DNA of 64,000 bases from the NCBI GenBank assembly GCA_020205615.1, contig CM035167.1, positions 137,716,568 to 137,780,567 on the forward strand, read 5' to 3'. The stretch is from Panax quinquefolius (Eukaryota > Streptophyta > Magnoliopsida > Apiales > Araliaceae). Below, one piece after another: positions 1-13,990 of the stretch. Numbering within the stretch: position 1 is the first letter of the stretch; each line of letters starts with the position of its first letter. Under the pieces are notes generated by a model. That model was given only the letters and a program-made list of their open reading frames with translations. It ran no database searches and was not told the origin of the DNA. The translations under genes and the position numbers were made by a program.

Positions 1-2063
1 CTGGTGGTAATCGTGGGCCATGAAAATAGAAGAAGCGAGTTGGGAGGAGATTTTAAAGAGGAGATTCAACAACGACCATGTGAAGACGTCGGCAAAGGTG
101 TAACTGGTTCCAAGGAGGAGAAAGACCATCCTATCATATATGTTACAAATCTGGGAAAGAGGACATATCATTAAATTGCCCACAACAAGTTTAAGGTATG
201 TTATAATTGTGGAAAAGAAGGACATATCGCTTCGAGAGTTATGCGATATCGAAACCCTAGTGCAATGGGGAATGGTGACTCAAAAGGATGTCCCGGAGAA
301 AAGTCAAAGTCAACGATTCTGGAAGGCGTTTGTCGTGGCCAATTCAAAATCGAGGAACCCGAACGAAGTTAGCAAGACGGGTTAGTTAATTATAAATTCT
401 TGCGAAGTTTATACCTTACTAGATACCTGGGTTCTACCCATTCTTTTATCTCTTTTTTTTACTTTCAACGTTTGAACTTGACTACGGAGAAATTAGACTT
501 TGACCTATTTATGGAGACTCTAGTTAGAGAAACTTTCATTACATCCGTTGTTTAAAAATCTTGTTTGATTCAAGTTGGCACCATTACCTTACATTGACCT
601 TATCTCTTTAAAGATACTTGCTTTTGGGGATTGATTGGTTAACTACTCATCATGCCAAAATTGATTGCTTTTGTAAGGTTGTTAGTTTTCATATTCCTAA
701 GCAACCTGTTATTCGAACTCAGGCAATCAAACCATTGAAGTCAAACATTTTCATATCAAGCCATGAAGTCATTCGTTTATTACGGATGTCAAGTTTTCTT
801 AGTCCATGTTATGGATTTGAATAAAGACACGCCGATTTGAATAATATTCTTGTTGTTATTGATTTTTCTGACGTATTTCTGAAGAATTTATTGGCTTACT
901 CCCAAAGATGATATTAAATTTTGCATCGACTTTGAACCCGGTACAAAACTCATTTCTAAAATCTCATATCGAATGGCTCTATTGAACTTGTGAGTTAAAA
1001 ATTCAACTATAAATTTGGTACACGAGCCTTTATCTTGTGACTTCCTTTGTGGAATTCACCTAAGCCGACTCTCTGTAAGGGCGTCATATTCGTGCGATAG
1101 TAAACTCGATAGGTGTCATTGTGACGTCTTATCCAAGATTGGGATATGAGTCACGATTGAGAGCAACCTAAGCTCGAGAATCGAAATAATGTAGCTTTCT
1201 AAAGCTTAGTTGGTTATTATCGGAGATTCATCAAGGATATTCTTGAATCGCTATTCCATTATCGCAATGACTCAGAGATACAAAATTGAATGGAGCAAGG
1301 AATGTGGGAAGAGCTTGAAGAACTCAAGAGGAGACTCATTTCAAAGACATGTTCGACCATGCCATCCCGGAAAAGCGAACGTGGTAGGTGACGTGTTGAG
1401 TAGAAGATCGTATACAAGTCACGGTACAATATTGTCAAAGACTCATTTCAGTATAATATACAAATAATAGAGATGGAGATGAAAACTCTAGGTACCCACG
1501 TGATGATATACTGATGCGTGATGATATCTGAGTATAATCGACTTTAATCGATAAAGTTAAAGTTGCTTCAAACTACACACCGAGTGATGAATTTGAAGAA
1601 GGAGGTGCAAGAAGTTATTATTTTAAAAGCGAGAATCGGTGAGGTGAGGAAAGCTCAAACCTCGATTTATTAATCCATTTGAAATTCTCGATCGAATAGG
1701 AATCGTGGCCTATAGACTTGTTTTACCACCAAGTATGGCGCTGCGTGTTCATAACGCTTTTCACGTGCTCGATGTTACGTAAATATGTGGACGACCCAAA
1801 ACACGTCATTGAGATAGAACCGGACGAGATAGCCAAAGACTTAACGTGCGAGGAGGTACCTATCAAGATTTTGTAGAGTAAAGAACATGACCTATATGTC
1901 ACTGAGGTTATATCATAAGTTAAAGTTTTGTGGAGAAACCATGCTATTGAGGAAATGACACGGGAGTTGGAAAACGAAAATGAAAGCGAGGTATTCTCTT
2001 TTTCAAACACACCGAATCGTGCGTCGTCAATTTCGAGGATCGAAATTTCATAAGGAGGGAGGT
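1..2063 (+). pseudogene. Ty3/gypsy gag-pol remnant (family A element)
   Basis: Degenerate polyprotein, recognisable only in short blocks in changing frames. A CCHC-type zinc knuckle of the nucleocapsid lies near 199-240 (CYNCGKEGHIA, final Cys lost), with a poorer knuckle just upstream near 140-180. The aspartic-protease start lies near 405-450. The conserved stretch after the protease (LLGIDWLTTHHAKIDC) is at 618-680. The start of reverse transcriptase (KFCIDFEPGTKLISK) is near 915-960. A jump from the end of RT (YRRFIKDI, about 1215-1240) to the end of RNase H (HPGKANVVGDVLS, about 1360-1400) shows a large internal deletion. The integrase C-terminal tail (VKVLWRNHAIEEMTRELE) is at about 1920-1975. 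Many stops and frameshifts make it non-functional. The 5' part lies outside the window. It is the same lineage as the pol copies at 9.4-12.8 kb and 24.9-28.3 kb. Confidence 0.85.
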
Positions 2064-4770
2064 TGTAAGACCCCGAAAATTTTTTAAATAAAAAGGAATT
2101 TCCTTTATTTATTATTTTGAAATAGTAAGGGTTGATTTGATTAATGTGGATAGTAAAGGGTTATATCATGCAAATATTTCAAAATAAGCAAGTGGTTATA
2201 AAATATTCATTTTTTAGGGAATATTCGTTTGGTGTCGTGGAATATTAAATCTTGTCGAGAATATTAAATGCGACAATGCGCGATAATGTGTGGGCCCCAT
2301 AACGGAAAGTGATTGGATGAGGAAAAACGACAAAGTTTGGGTGGTTATAAATAACGGCGTAGTTATTATTGCTAGTTAAGACCGTAGTTATTCTGAATTA
2401 AGATCGTTGGAATACCCGGTGGTTAAAATCTGATACTGGCGTGGTTGCCTGATGGCACCTGCGGTATTGCATGTATTGTTGAATTATTGATCCTTACGTA
2501 AGAAGGCACTACTCAATAATTATTACAAAGAGTTTCTTGTTCAATAGTTTATTTTATTGATTCAATAATTCTTTGCGTTGATATTGATATTATTATTGCT
2601 TGAATAATTGTCCTTACTTACGATATTTCCCATTATCGGATCAATAATTCATATTATTTGAATAATATTATTAGATAACATTATTGGCAATGTCTAGAAA
2701 GTTACATCTAAGGAGAGGTTTGATCACCTAATTGCGCGCCAAGATGAGAGAGATCCTTATTGGAAAGCCCCTCTTCCCAGGGAACATTTTTGTTATCATA
2801 AATGTGATTACGTAATATTATTTGTGAATAATTAATTATTGATTCATATGATAAGGAAATATTTATTTTATATGAATATAAATGATGGATTTATTTATGT
2901 GGTTATTAATGAAGGAATTAATCTTTGAGATGTTTTATTTGTATTTTATCGGATTGGAGGTGTTAAAAAATCAAATCGGGGTTTTGAGATATATTGCGGG
3001 GTTATAATTTTTAATCCAATTGTTGGATTGTGGTAATTTTTGGGTATGTTATACATACATAAGTTGAGTATATGTCCACAAATTTTGAACCGTTAAAAAT
3101 GCCACGAATGATTTGTTGTGAATTTTAAGAGGTGTCGGATTCGAAATTGGTTTATAATTGATTTTGGTGGAAAATTCTAGAATTGAGTGGGCCCCACTTG
3201 TGGTTGGTGAAAAATGTGCTGAATTTTATTTCAAATGTGGTGGGTGGTAATAGTAGCGGTAAAGCCATCGTGTGGCAGTCGAAATCTGCTGCTTGGTAGG
3301 TAACATTTTCCTATAAATAGAGGGCTAAGTTAGAATTGAAAATCACACGAAAACAAAGTTTTCTCTCTTCTCTCTCTATATTATTGAGCGTATTTTGTGA
3401 GTATTTAGATACTTTGAGAGTTCTTTATTCGATCTACAAGTTTCATTCAACATCACTTCCAACCTTTCCTTCCGGTCTTGATTCTTTGAGGTAAGGGATG
3501 TTATTTTCTTCTCGGATGATATTATTTCTTCAATATCATTATCTTTGAAATATTGATTGGAACTTTTTATCAAATTTGGAACTTTTCATGTAGGGTTACT
3601 ATTCATGAGTTCTTATTCACGGTTCTTATTCATGAGTTCTTATTCACGAAGTTCTTATTCACGAGTACTATTAATAAGCGTGAAGATGTTTTTTTTGAAT
3701 TTCTATCTTTTGGTGTCGGAGTTACTATTCACGTATACTAAGCACTATTCACGTATACTGAGACTATTCACGAATACGGCACTATTCAATTTAAAAATGA
3801 AATTTTTTCTTTTCGCGTCTAAAATATCTATTCTCGGATACTAGCTTTGATTGTATCCATGTTTTGATCATTCTTGAATTTTACACCACTATGATTATTT
3901 TGAGGTATTTTTGGGCGTAGATAAAACCAAGTATGAATCCTTAATCCTTAATCCTTGTCATTTTGTTTCAATTGGATTCGTTCTTTAAAAATATTTTCAT
4001 CATCCTCGATTCTTAAATGATGATATTATTGAATATCTTTGGCACAGCAGCAAAAGATGAATGATTTCTGAAGAATATCTTTGGCTCATGTGTGCAAAGA
4101 TGAGCGGTGTTTAAATGAACATGGCCGAAGTGATGAATATCTTTGGCCTTTAGTGCAAAGATGAGCAGTGTTGAGATGAACATGGCCGATTGATGAATAT
4201 CTTTGGCACCATAGTGCAAAGATAAATATTTGATTTGAGATGAATATTGATTGATGTTACGGGGATAAAATATTGATGATGGTATTAAATTCATAGATTA
4301 TAGTAGATTTCATTCTCTATGTAACTCTTCTACATGAATTATTATTTCATTGCGAATATTGATCTGAAACTTGTTGTCTATTGTATTCTATCGATTTTTT
4401 CCTGTTGGAGACTAACGATAATTTGTTGTATATTATCTTAGTCATAACATTCTTCTTTGGGCTAGTTGAGCTCACCCTTTTCCTTGTTGTTCCATTTTTC
4501 TTCTCGGGAGGCGAGAATGTAGCGAGTACTAGTGGGTATGGAATGAAGGTTCTAGAGAGAGTTGTTTAGTAGTCCTCACCATTATTGTAAAATAATGTAT
4601 CAATAAATGTGATGAGGATTTATTTGAGTATAAATATTGTCTGAAGATAATATTTGTATTTAAACTCACGCTTTTATTGTTGTGATAATAAAGTTGTAGT
4701 TGTTTACACCATGCCATGTATTGGCGACTCGTAATGGGTTGGATGGAATGGACCTATTTTGGGGTCGTCA
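2064..4770 (+). mobile_element. Gypsy LTR, family A (3' LTR)
   Basis: It starts with TGTAAGACCCC directly after the purine tract AAGGAGGGAGGT (about 2051-2063) and ends GGGGTCGTCA at 4770, so it shows the TG...CA ends of an LTR. Length is about 2.7 kb. The same sequence occurs on the minus strand at 35648-37694, which supports both boundaries. A likely R/U5 start is the pyrimidine-rich stretch with ctctctata near 3362-3385, after CCTATAAATAG near 3311. It contains an imperfect repeat of about 60 bp with the core GAATATCTTTGGC (4020-4220, three to four copies), and short TATTCACG-type repeats at 3600-3780. Confidence 0.8.
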
Positions 4771-5584
4771 AGATGTAATACAAATGATGTGAAAAAAGTC
4801 CTCATTAGCCCGTAGTATGCGTTGATGGACAATTTTGGTATGATTATGGCTATAGATTCTCTTGATCGAGGGTGCAAGATGAATTGTTTTTATGGCATGA
4901 TCAGGGACTGATTGATGAAAACACGATTATCTTTGTGTCCAGAGTGCATGGATAATTAGTTAGTGGTCATGATACTAAAGAATATCCTTGGCACATGTAG
5001 TGCGGGGATGATTCGATGATGTGGATTAATTATTGAGATGAGTCTCAGCAATGAAATATTAATTCATGGATGTGATAATAATGAATATCTTTGGCCGTAG
5101 TACAAAGATGATTTAATGATTACGAGCAGGAATTGTGATTTGGTATAACCATGATTTTTGATGTTTCAGGTGAAGACAGGTGATGAAAATTATCTTCGTC
5201 CTGGGACCGTTGTTATTGCTAGTTCATTTTTAGTTCATGCATATATATGAATACATGTATATGTTTTCAAGTATGCTTGCACCAGAAGAAGAAGCAGTTA
5301 CCATGCTCCTATTAAGGGAATGATTTGATCTAGTTTTCAAAAGATAAGTAGATTTGATCTTGCTTCTTAATAGAAATATATAAATATTATTTCCTAAATA
5401 TAGAACATATTTGATTTTTTAATTTTTTATTTTATTCCCAACAAAGGGAAATTTCAAAAATATATGTTTGATTTTCCTTCTTAATGATAATAAGGAAAGA
5501 TCTTGTTTGCAAAATCAAATAAAGAAAGATTTAATTTTATTTCCAAAATAAAATTAAGATTTGATTTGATAAAAAAAAGGAAAG
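4771..5584. other. Spacer with gypsy-LTR-like piece
   Basis: No gene seen. About 4776-5110 resembles the U5 part of the family B LTR at 30075-30400 (shared ACTAAAGAATATCCTTGG and GATTCGATGATGTG), so it is probably an old LTR fragment joined to the family A LTR. The rest, 5160-5584, is AT-rich with poly-A/T runs and nothing recognisable. Confidence 0.5.
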
Positions 5585-7152
5585 TGTTAGTTCTTAGTTG
5601 GCACAATAGTTATCTAGAAGGGGGGAGGGGGGGGGGGGGGGGGTTGAATAGATATTTAAAAATCTTTTCGTTTTAAACTTGTTTTTTAATGATGATTAAA
5701 CCTTAGCAGAATTTATGTTTGTTTTAATCTTCTTTACAAAGCAGTGCAGTTATGAGAGTGAGGCAGTTATAGCAGATATAGCAGTTAATATGAATGTAGA
5801 AGACACAGTTGTTTTTAAGTGGTTCAGAGCACTTAAAGCTCCTAGTCCACTCTTACACCTTCCATGCAGGGATATCCACTAAGGATGTCTTTTACAACTT
5901 CGAATCACACAGATTCCTTCTGCCAATGATCTAGGAACTTGAGTTAGCTCTTGAACTCTTCAAGTCTAGTAGCAGACTTGGCTTCTTCTGATTCACTTAG
6001 AACTCTTCAAGTCCAAAGCAGACTTGGTACTCTTCTTTAGTTGATTGATAGATGTTGAGTTCTTGATGGTTGCTCTTTCTCGATTCTTTGTTTAAGCACT
6101 TGTTGAAAGAAAATGAGTAATGAGCAAGCTTTGCAAATTCTTAGAACGTAGAGTTGAGCTTGAGAGTTGTTCACGTTGTTTGTTCAATGTTTGCTTGATT
6201 ACTCTCTCATCCGTCTAATTTGCATATATGTGATCTTGAAAACTATCCGTTGGATCCATCCGTTGAGGCATTAAATGCATTTGACTTTTCTGACCTTTGA
6301 TGGAGACATTTCTGCACATCTTCCTGAAGCGCGTTCTGGCGCGACATGACACAGATTGCTTTCTCACCTAACACACGAAAAAGGTGTTTTGCCCCTACCA
6401 ATGGTACTTTCCTTAGCTTCTTCAATACGCTTCTTTGTTGACATCTAAAGGATATTTCATATTACTTTGGGATTGATGAGTACCGCAACGTCTAGAATCC
6501 ATTCCTCGTATGTTGGAATCTGCCTTCACACATATCATGAGGCTCGATGTTTTCGACATAAGGCAGATGATGCTCTACAATTTGTATCGTGATACTTTAT
6601 GATTGAATCGTGAAGTTACTTGTCGCCTTGGTGCTTGATCGATCTTATCGATCGAAAGCACTACGATTTATCTTAAACCTTTGCACTCTGATCTTTGCTT
6701 GCTAGTTCTAACTCTACGTCTCCAGAGAGCACACTACGATCGTTGACTTATAAACTCGTTTCCTTGAAAGATCTACGATCGTTGAGTTGGCTTCTGAAAA
6801 CGTTGGGACCACTCTCTACGATTCCCGAAGAGGTTCTTTCAAGGCGTGGCACACTACGATCTTCTAAGCTTCTACGCTTCACGCCTTAACTTACGCAATG
6901 TTGATCGATTTATACACTCAGATTTCTTGAAGCCTACTCTATTACATCTCAAGATCCACTTCTATGACTTTGATCTTTCTATCTATACATTCTATTACTG
7001 AAATGATACATCGTTAAGAGCTTAGATCAACCTAACAAAGTTGATCTATCACTAAATCTCGTCACATATCTTACTTCAAGGACTTTATAAATAATCGTGA
7101 TATACATTAAAATACATTAAAATATCAAATCATAATATGCATTCTCCCAACA
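5585..7152 (-). mobile_element. Ty1/copia (Sirevirus-type) 3' LTR
   Basis: On the minus strand this 1568-bp segment begins TGTTGGGAGA at 7152 and ends CTAACA at 5585, so it has TG...CA termini. It is preceded on that strand by a purine-rich tract (AAATAGGGGAGAT, 7154-7166), which is the usual polypurine tract of Sirevirus-like copia elements. The minus-strand pol at 19.6-21.3 kb supplies the matching internal region. The LTR holds copies of ACGATCGTTGA (6736-6790) that recur upstream of the 3' end of the same element (19.1-19.5 kb). Near its minus-strand end lies the TAGAAGGGGGG/TTGAATAGA block, interrupted by a long poly-G. Confidence 0.75.
5620..5643. repeat. Poly-G tract
   Basis: A G run of about 24 bases broken by a single A, inside the copia LTR. 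Its exact length is likely unreliable in any assembly. Confidence 0.9.
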
Positions 7153-7485
7153 ATCTCCCCTATTTGATGTTGCATAACCAAGGAGATTTGTTGTCATGAT
7201 TATTAGTATCTAGATGCATTTTTTTTGTTTATCTGATTCATCTGAGAAATTTAAACATGACTTAGTATTTCGGTGAAAGGCTAAACTTTCTGTAGAGAAT
7301 AAGCATGAATTTATTGATGTTCAAGAAATATATTCTTATTTTCTTTGACATCAATAAGAATTTAAAAGTTTCTTCTTATCTCTATTTCTTTGACCTTTTC
7401 CTTTATAAAATTCCATAAATCGAAAATCGGTAAATTCTCCTCGACCCTTCTTTTTTTGTTATCTTCATCTCTTACGGCTAACTCT
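7153..7485 (-). other. End of copia internal region with polypurine tract
   Basis: Non-coding. It lies between the copia 3' LTR and the truncated gypsy LTR. The minus strand carries the polypurine tract next to the LTR (7154-7166). The rest is T-rich with no open frame. It should continue at about 16830 once the nested gypsy element is removed. Confidence 0.6.
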
Positions 7486-9371
7486 TCCAAAAAATATAAA
7501 CGGATAGGGATGATGTAATGATATAAGAATTGATAAAAATGAAGTTCAAAATTATTTTATCCGGGGAATTATTTAACGTCCAATTGTCGACGTAATCTTG
7601 TTTTGTGAGGTAAAATTCAAGAATGATCGAGAAGAATATTTCCATGAAAGAATCTTTGGATGAAGCCTTGAATATCGAGGATATTCTACACATCAATTTC
7701 ATGGAGTATAGAAGTCAAAGTTTTTCAACCAGTGGGTATAATAAAGAATGGAATATCCGGGGAAAAGAAATCACCGTCGTTTTGTGATAAAATTCGATGA
7801 GACCGCTGATTATAGTGAGTTATTCAGCGAAATAATAAATAACGGAACGAGTCGGGTGAAATTCACCGCAAGCGGATGTTCCAACAGAATAATAAAGATG
7901 GAACCCGGTCCGGTGTAAAACACACGATAGGATATTCAACGAGAATAATAAAAGGCGGAACGGGTTAGGTGTAAAAAACCACAGACGAGGATGTTCCAGC
8001 GGAATAATAAAAGAAGCGGAACCGGTCGGTGTAAAACACTGCGACGAGGATGTTCCAGCGAAGAATAATAAAAAGCGGAACCGAGTCACGGTGTAAAACA
8101 CGACCAGACGGGATGTTCCAGCCAGAATAATAGAAGAATGTCACCCGAAGTATAGGGTAAACCAGCGTTATACAGGTTATTCCAAGCGAGAATAATAAGC
8201 GATGGAATAACAGCAGTTCTCTTCGTGAATAAGAAGAATAACACCCACACCCACATTTGGTAGGAGATTGAATCTTTGCGGCGATGTAGTAACAAAATAC
8301 TCTTCTTCTTTCTCTTATTATTCTCTCTATACTTTCTCTCTACATAAACTTGAATGAATTAAGTGAAAAATAATGAAGCCCTAGGCCTCTGTTTATAGAA
8401 GATTTCTAGCTTAGCTTTTCTAGAGTGTGAAAAGCGAGTGGCTTGCAGCGGTTTGGCGCTGTGTAATGTGAAGCGACAAGTGGTTTGGCGCTTTGTAATG
8501 TGAAGCGACAAGTGGTTGACGTCTGTAAAGGTAATTACTATTATGAAGGTAAATACTATTGTGAAGGTAAATACTATTCCTGAGGGTAATTCTGGTGAAG
8601 GTAAATCTTATTCCTGAGGATAATTCTTATTGGCGGTAAATACTATTCACAGAGGTAATTACTATTGTGAAGGTAAATACTATTCTGAGGGTAATTATTG
8701 TAAGGTAAATACTATTCTGAGGGTAATTCTTATTGTGAAGGTAAATCTTAGATGAAGAGACTCTTAGATGATGACATGGGCCCCCGCAAAATAATCAAAC
8801 TTACCACAAATCATAACACATATTTTTAATCTTTGATAATTATTAATCATTTATAACTTGTAAATCTCAATTATTGATTTAATCTTATAACATATTATCA
8901 CCGGATGATCTTTGTGTGATAATTGAATCGATAATATAAGAGATATGATCGACGATTCTTTGTAGCGATAATTGAGCGTAAATTGGTGACTTCTCGCGTA
9001 AGCATCGATAATCGTCTGTAGTGTCTTCTTTTATACGACCCAGCGTATTCTTTGTACTTTTACCATAGGGTAGTTCAGCGGTTTTAGCGGTAACACCTCC
9101 ATAGTTATTTTTATAAAAATATTTTTGTAGTTTTCTCGATCAAATGAATAATTACATTATGGGGTCCACGATGATTGAGCCGTTATGCGAATATTCCACT
9201 AACAAAAGAATATTCTCAAGGCAAAGCGAATATTTTATAACAACTTGCATACTTTTGAAAATTTATAAATATTACCTGACTATAACATTATATCAAATTT
9301 ATTCCATAATATTCAAAATAATATTTATAGAAAAATTCATCTTTATTTATAAAAAGTTGAGGTCTTCTGAC
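7486..9371 (-). mobile_element. Gypsy LTR, family B (3' LTR, truncated)
   Basis: Aligns by eye with 14935-16810 and, inverted, with 28313-30060. The U3 start is at about 9371 next to the purine tract AAGGAGGT. The distal part (about 790 bp, equivalent to 14148-14935) is missing, so the LTR stops abruptly at 7486. It contains two minisatellites: units of about 58 bp at 7820-8180 and units of about 23 bp at 8525-8755 (core GAAGGTAAATACTATT). Confidence 0.8.
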
Positions 9372-12300
9372 CTCCTTAACATGAAATTTAGCCCTCGAAA
9401 TTAGAATGCGATACACAGTATGTCGAAGAGGTAAGGATACCTTGATTTCATTTGATTCTAACTCCCAGTCATTTCCTCAACATACGTGGTTCCTCCATAA
9501 AACTTTGACTTGAGGTATAACCTTGGGCGTAGAATATGTTCTTTCTTATCAAAATTTGAGCAGGAACCTCTTCATCGTACGTCAAATCTTCGCTATTTAA
9601 ATGGGTTCAACTTTCAATAATATGGTTCGGGTCTTTCACATATTTACGTAACATAGATATGTGAAAAGCGTTATGAACCTGAGACATATTTGGCGGTAAA
9701 AGCGAGTCTATAGGCCGCGATTCCTACTCGATCGAGGATTAAAAATGGGCCAGATGAATCGAGGTTAAGTTTTCCTCTCTTTCCAAATCTTGTAACTCCT
9801 TTCCATGGGCAACTCTTAACAACACATGATCTCTATCTCGAATTCCCGTCCTTTCGATGAAGATCGGTATAACTCTTTTATCGATTTTGTGAGGTTTTTA
9901 TCGTTGTCGGATCGTTTGAATCTTTTTAAGTAGTCATACGTACCAACTCACGGTCCCAACAACGTTGCTTCACCCTCATCCCGGCATCTTGGAAGCGACA
10001 CTTTCTTCCATCTAGGCCTTGAATGGAGCCGTGCGATACTTAGCGATAAGCATTTGTTGTAGGAAAACTCCACGATGGTAAGAACTTGTCTGACTCCCCT
10101 TGAAATCAAGGACCTGAGTCTTAATAGATCTTGAGAGTTTGAATAGTCCTCTCCGGTTGTCGTCCGTGCGAGGATGATATCTTGAGAGCTAAATCGTGAA
10201 ATGCATGCCCGTAGCTTTTTACAAACTAACCCCGAAATCGTGAAGTGAATCTTGGGTCTCGATCGAAACTATGGATCTGGCATACCATGCGATCTTACAA
10301 TCTCGTTTATGTACATCTGACCGAGGCGTTCAAGTGTATAAGTTTCTCGTATCGGTCGGTAAAAATGGCGGACTTGGTCGATCTATCAACAATGACCCAA
10401 ATCGCATCGATGCCTTGAAACCTTAGGAAGGCCGTAGCTTGAAATCCATGGTAATGTGCTCCCACTTCCATTCTGGAATTTCAAGTGGTTGCTGATGGAC
10501 CTTTTGGTACTTGATGCTCACTTTAACTTCGTTGACAAGTTAGACACCTTGAGATAAACAACTATCTCTCTCTCTTCGTATTGCTCCACCAAAATGTATG
10601 ATGAATATCGTGATACATTTGGTACTCCGAGATGGATTACAAATGGTGTGTTATGCGCCTCCATCATGATATTATACTTTAAATCGAGGTGCGTTAGGAA
10701 CACAAAAGTGCAGAGTTGACTCGAAGTATTCCTTCTTCATCGATTCTTGCTTAAGTGTAGCACCTTCTTGCACTTTCTTCCTCATCGCATCGAACTCCGA
10801 ATGCGTGGCTTGGCGGCTTTAACTTTATCGATTAAAATCGGTTCTTTCGTATACTTACGCTATCATCACATAAGTCCTCAGGTCTTTAATTCTATCTCCA
10901 TCCTTTGCAAGTCACACAAAATGGGCGCTTGCGTTTGACAATATCCTTTTCGTGCTTGCATATGATTTTCTACTTTCGATAAATCATTTACCGTTCGCTT
11001 TTCGGGATGGTATTGGATGGTATGATCATAATCTTTCAGCGATTCAAACCCAGCGTCGTTGTCGCGTGTTGAGTTCCTTTTGAGTGAAGAAATATTTGAG
11101 GCTTTTATGATCGTAAAGATCTCCACTTTCTCCCCATCTAATAATGCCTCCAATTTTAAGTGCAAAGACAACGGTATGACTCACTAGATCATGGTAGGAT
11201 AATTCCTCTCGTATTCTTTGAGTTATCATGAGGCATAAACTATAACTTTTCCATGTTGCATGAGAACACATCCCACCCCTTTGCTGAAGCATCATTTGTA
11301 GATGACAAATCCTCAAGGCGGATGGTATTGTCGAGCGAGTCTTGAAATAAGTCTCTCTTGAGTTCTTGAAAACTCTTCTCACGTTCTTGACTCAATAGAA
11401 CTTTGTATCTTTCAAAGTCAGGTGAGTCGATGGAATAGCGATTAGAAAAATCCTTCCACGAATCTCCAGATAATAACCGGTAAGCAGAAAGCTACGTGCT
11501 TGGTCGGCTGATTTAGGTTGTTCCCGACTTTGAATAACTTGATCTTTCTTTGGGTCAGCGGATATTCCATGACTTGATACCACGTGCCCAGGGATGCTAC
11601 TTCTTGAAGCGAGAACTACGCATTTCTTGACTTGGCATAAAAACTTATATTCACGAAGCTTTTGGAGTGTCGACCTCAAGTGTTGCTCATGATCTTCCGG
11701 CTTTTGGAATAAATAAGGATGTCATCGATAAAGCGACCACAAAAGTGATCTAAATATTCCTTGAATACTCGGTTCATCATATCCATGAAGGCGGCGAGGG
11801 CATTAGTCGATCGAAAGGACATGACTAGGAATTCATAATGCCGTCTGGGATTAAAGCCGTCTTTGGAATGTCGGTGATTCTAATCTTCAATTGGTGATAT
11901 CCAGAGCGAAGTCGATCTTTGAAAAGAATTTGGCTCCTTACGGTGGTCGAAGCGAGGTCATCGTACGTGGCAATGGATACCTATTTTGATGGTGGCATGA
12001 TTGACTCCAGATAATCAATACAAAATCGCATACTCCCATCTTTCTTCTTCACGAATAGAGCAGGAGCACCCGAGGAGAATCTTGGGGCGAATAAAGCCCG
12101 ATGTCTAACAATTCCTGCGGTTGGGTCTTTAACTCCACGAAGTTCGATAGGACCCATTCGATATGGGGCTTTGGAAATAGGTTTTGTCTAGGGTTCAAAA
12201 TTCGATACAAAATTGATTTCACGCTCACGGGGTAGGCGGGGAAGTTCTTGAGGAATCGTCGGGAAATTTATTAACAATAGAAATATCGTTTAAAAGCGGC

Positions 12301-12756
12301 GTATTTTGTTTAAATCGTGACATGAGCTAAGAAAGCTTGACATCAGTTTTTCGATAAGCGAATAGCTTTATGGCTTGAGATAGCCGTGATTGATTTTAAT
12401 GGTTTGAGTGGTTTGAATTAAGCATAATAGGTTGATTAGGAATATGAAAGCTAACACGCTTACGAAAATAATCAATTTTTGCATGATAAGTAGTTAACAA
12501 TCAATCCACAGAATCACGTCAAATGCAAGTATTTTAATGAAATAAGATCGACCGGGTAATGTGAAGTCTGGATTTGAACAAACAAGACTTATAAGCGATT
12601 GGATGTAATGAAGGTTTCTCTCCAGCGGAGTTTCCACAGATAAGTCAGTCCAATTTCTCGAGTCAAATTTAATCGATGGCGTAGTAGGAGAAATAAAGAA
12701 TGGGTAGAAGCAGGTATCAAATAAAGTATAGACTTCATTTAGAGTTTATGATAAGC
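9372..12756 (-). pseudogene. Ty3/gypsy pol remnant (family B)
   Basis: Decayed pol read on the minus strand from high to low coordinates. The post-protease region is at about 12.4-12.75 kb. RT has [11 protein letters not shown] near 12050 and the catalytic FIDD box near 11710-11735. RNase H ([18 protein letters not shown]) is near 11050-11110 and the end of RNase H (YHPEKRTVNDLSKVE) near 10970-11020. The integrase zinc-binding region (LDLKYNIMMEAHNTPF) is near 10620-10700 and the integrase core at about 10.0-10.55 kb. The C-terminal tail (QVKVLWRNH) is near 9480-9520. Stops and single-base indels are frequent throughout, so no intact protein is encoded. It is an inverted paralogue of the pol at 24861-28312. 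Confidence 0.85.
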
Positions 12757-13990
12757 TTACGTGATGACCTCATTGGGTTCCTTGCTTTTTGGGAGGTCTG
12801 ACAAATGCTCTCCACTTGCACTCTGGGTTTTGAATTTTACGGGATGGCCTTTGGTGCCTCCATCTAGCTGAATTTGTCTTGATGGCAACAAAATCGAGCT
12901 AAGTGACCTTCTCTTTCCACAATTATAACATGCTTTTGGATGACGTGGCGTTGTTTGGTGATGTGTCCTCTCCTCGCATTTGAAGCATATGATAGGTGGT
13001 CTTTCTCCTTCCTTAACAATGGAGTCTTTGGTCTTTGGCGTCTTTCCATCATTGTTGAATCTCCTTTTCTTGAAATGTCCATTCTTATTGTTTTGTACGA
13101 TTACCATAGAAGTGGTTACCATATCGGCTTTATTGATTCCCTCATACGCTTGTTGTCACTTGTCGATGACTACTACTCATTTGGTATTATAATTTTTGCT
13201 TATTTTGCTCTCTTTTAGTTGCGTTGACTCATTATCGGCGCTCCACTAAGCGAGCCCTATTTACAACATCGAATACAAACCACGGTTTATGAGAAATAAG
13301 ATGTTGGCGTATCTCGACTTGAACCTCTTAAAAACATTAACATTCTCTTCATTTATCCACCAGTGGGGCCTTGACCGTGATAACTCATAAAATTTTGCCT
13401 CGTATTGCGACACGGTCGTATTGTTTTGTTCGACTTGATAAACTCCACCTCCTTACGTATATGGCGAATACTTTCGGGAAAGTATTTGTCGTTGAAACGA
13501 CTCTGGAACTTCTCCCGAAGATATCTTGATCTGATTTGGTTGAGTCGTTTCTGGAATTCCCACGATGTCACCTCTCAAAGCATGACATAAAAGCGGCGAA
13601 GGGAACCTTTTGCTCTCGGAGCATCCAGACATCAAATATCTTGGTGTCTTGCTTTATCCATGCTTCAGCGAAGTGGTTTTGGCTCTCCCTTAAACTCCGT
13701 TGGTCCCGGCTCCTTGAATTGTTTAGCGGTGGCCTTGAGAGAGTTTCAAGTGTTTCCACCTACGTTTTGGGCGAAGTCGCTCTCTTTCTTTGTTGCGTAA
13801 ATTGCATAAAGCCTCTGAACATTTGATCATTCATCATTTGGTTCGGTGTTGTTGTTTGCGTGAGGATTATCGCCTTCGATGCACATTATCACGATTATTG
13901 ATATGTGGTGAATCAGCGATACTTTGCTGCTCCATTCTTATTCTCAACATTCTCGGATGTCATTTTGAATCTTGCCACAAAAAAAAAGGT
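12757..13990 (-). pseudogene. Ty3/gypsy gag remnant (family B)
   Basis: Minus-strand capsid/nucleocapsid remnant. The 13353-13759 part carries the typical retrotransposon gag pattern (REKFQSRFNDKYFPESIRH, then KEVEFI). It is followed at 12864-13122 by two zinc knuckles in tandem (CFKCEERTHH and ACYNCGKR, both with lost residues) and a basic linker (KKRRFNNDGK). The order gag, knuckles, protease, pol is the normal gypsy order on this strand. Frameshifts separate the blocks. Confidence 0.8.

Noticed and set aside
7820..8180. Regularly spaced units of about 58 bp resembling an array of repeats and spacers (CRISPR-like)
   Set aside because: Units are contiguous, degenerate minisatellite copies inside a plant LTR; no unique spacers and no cas genes.
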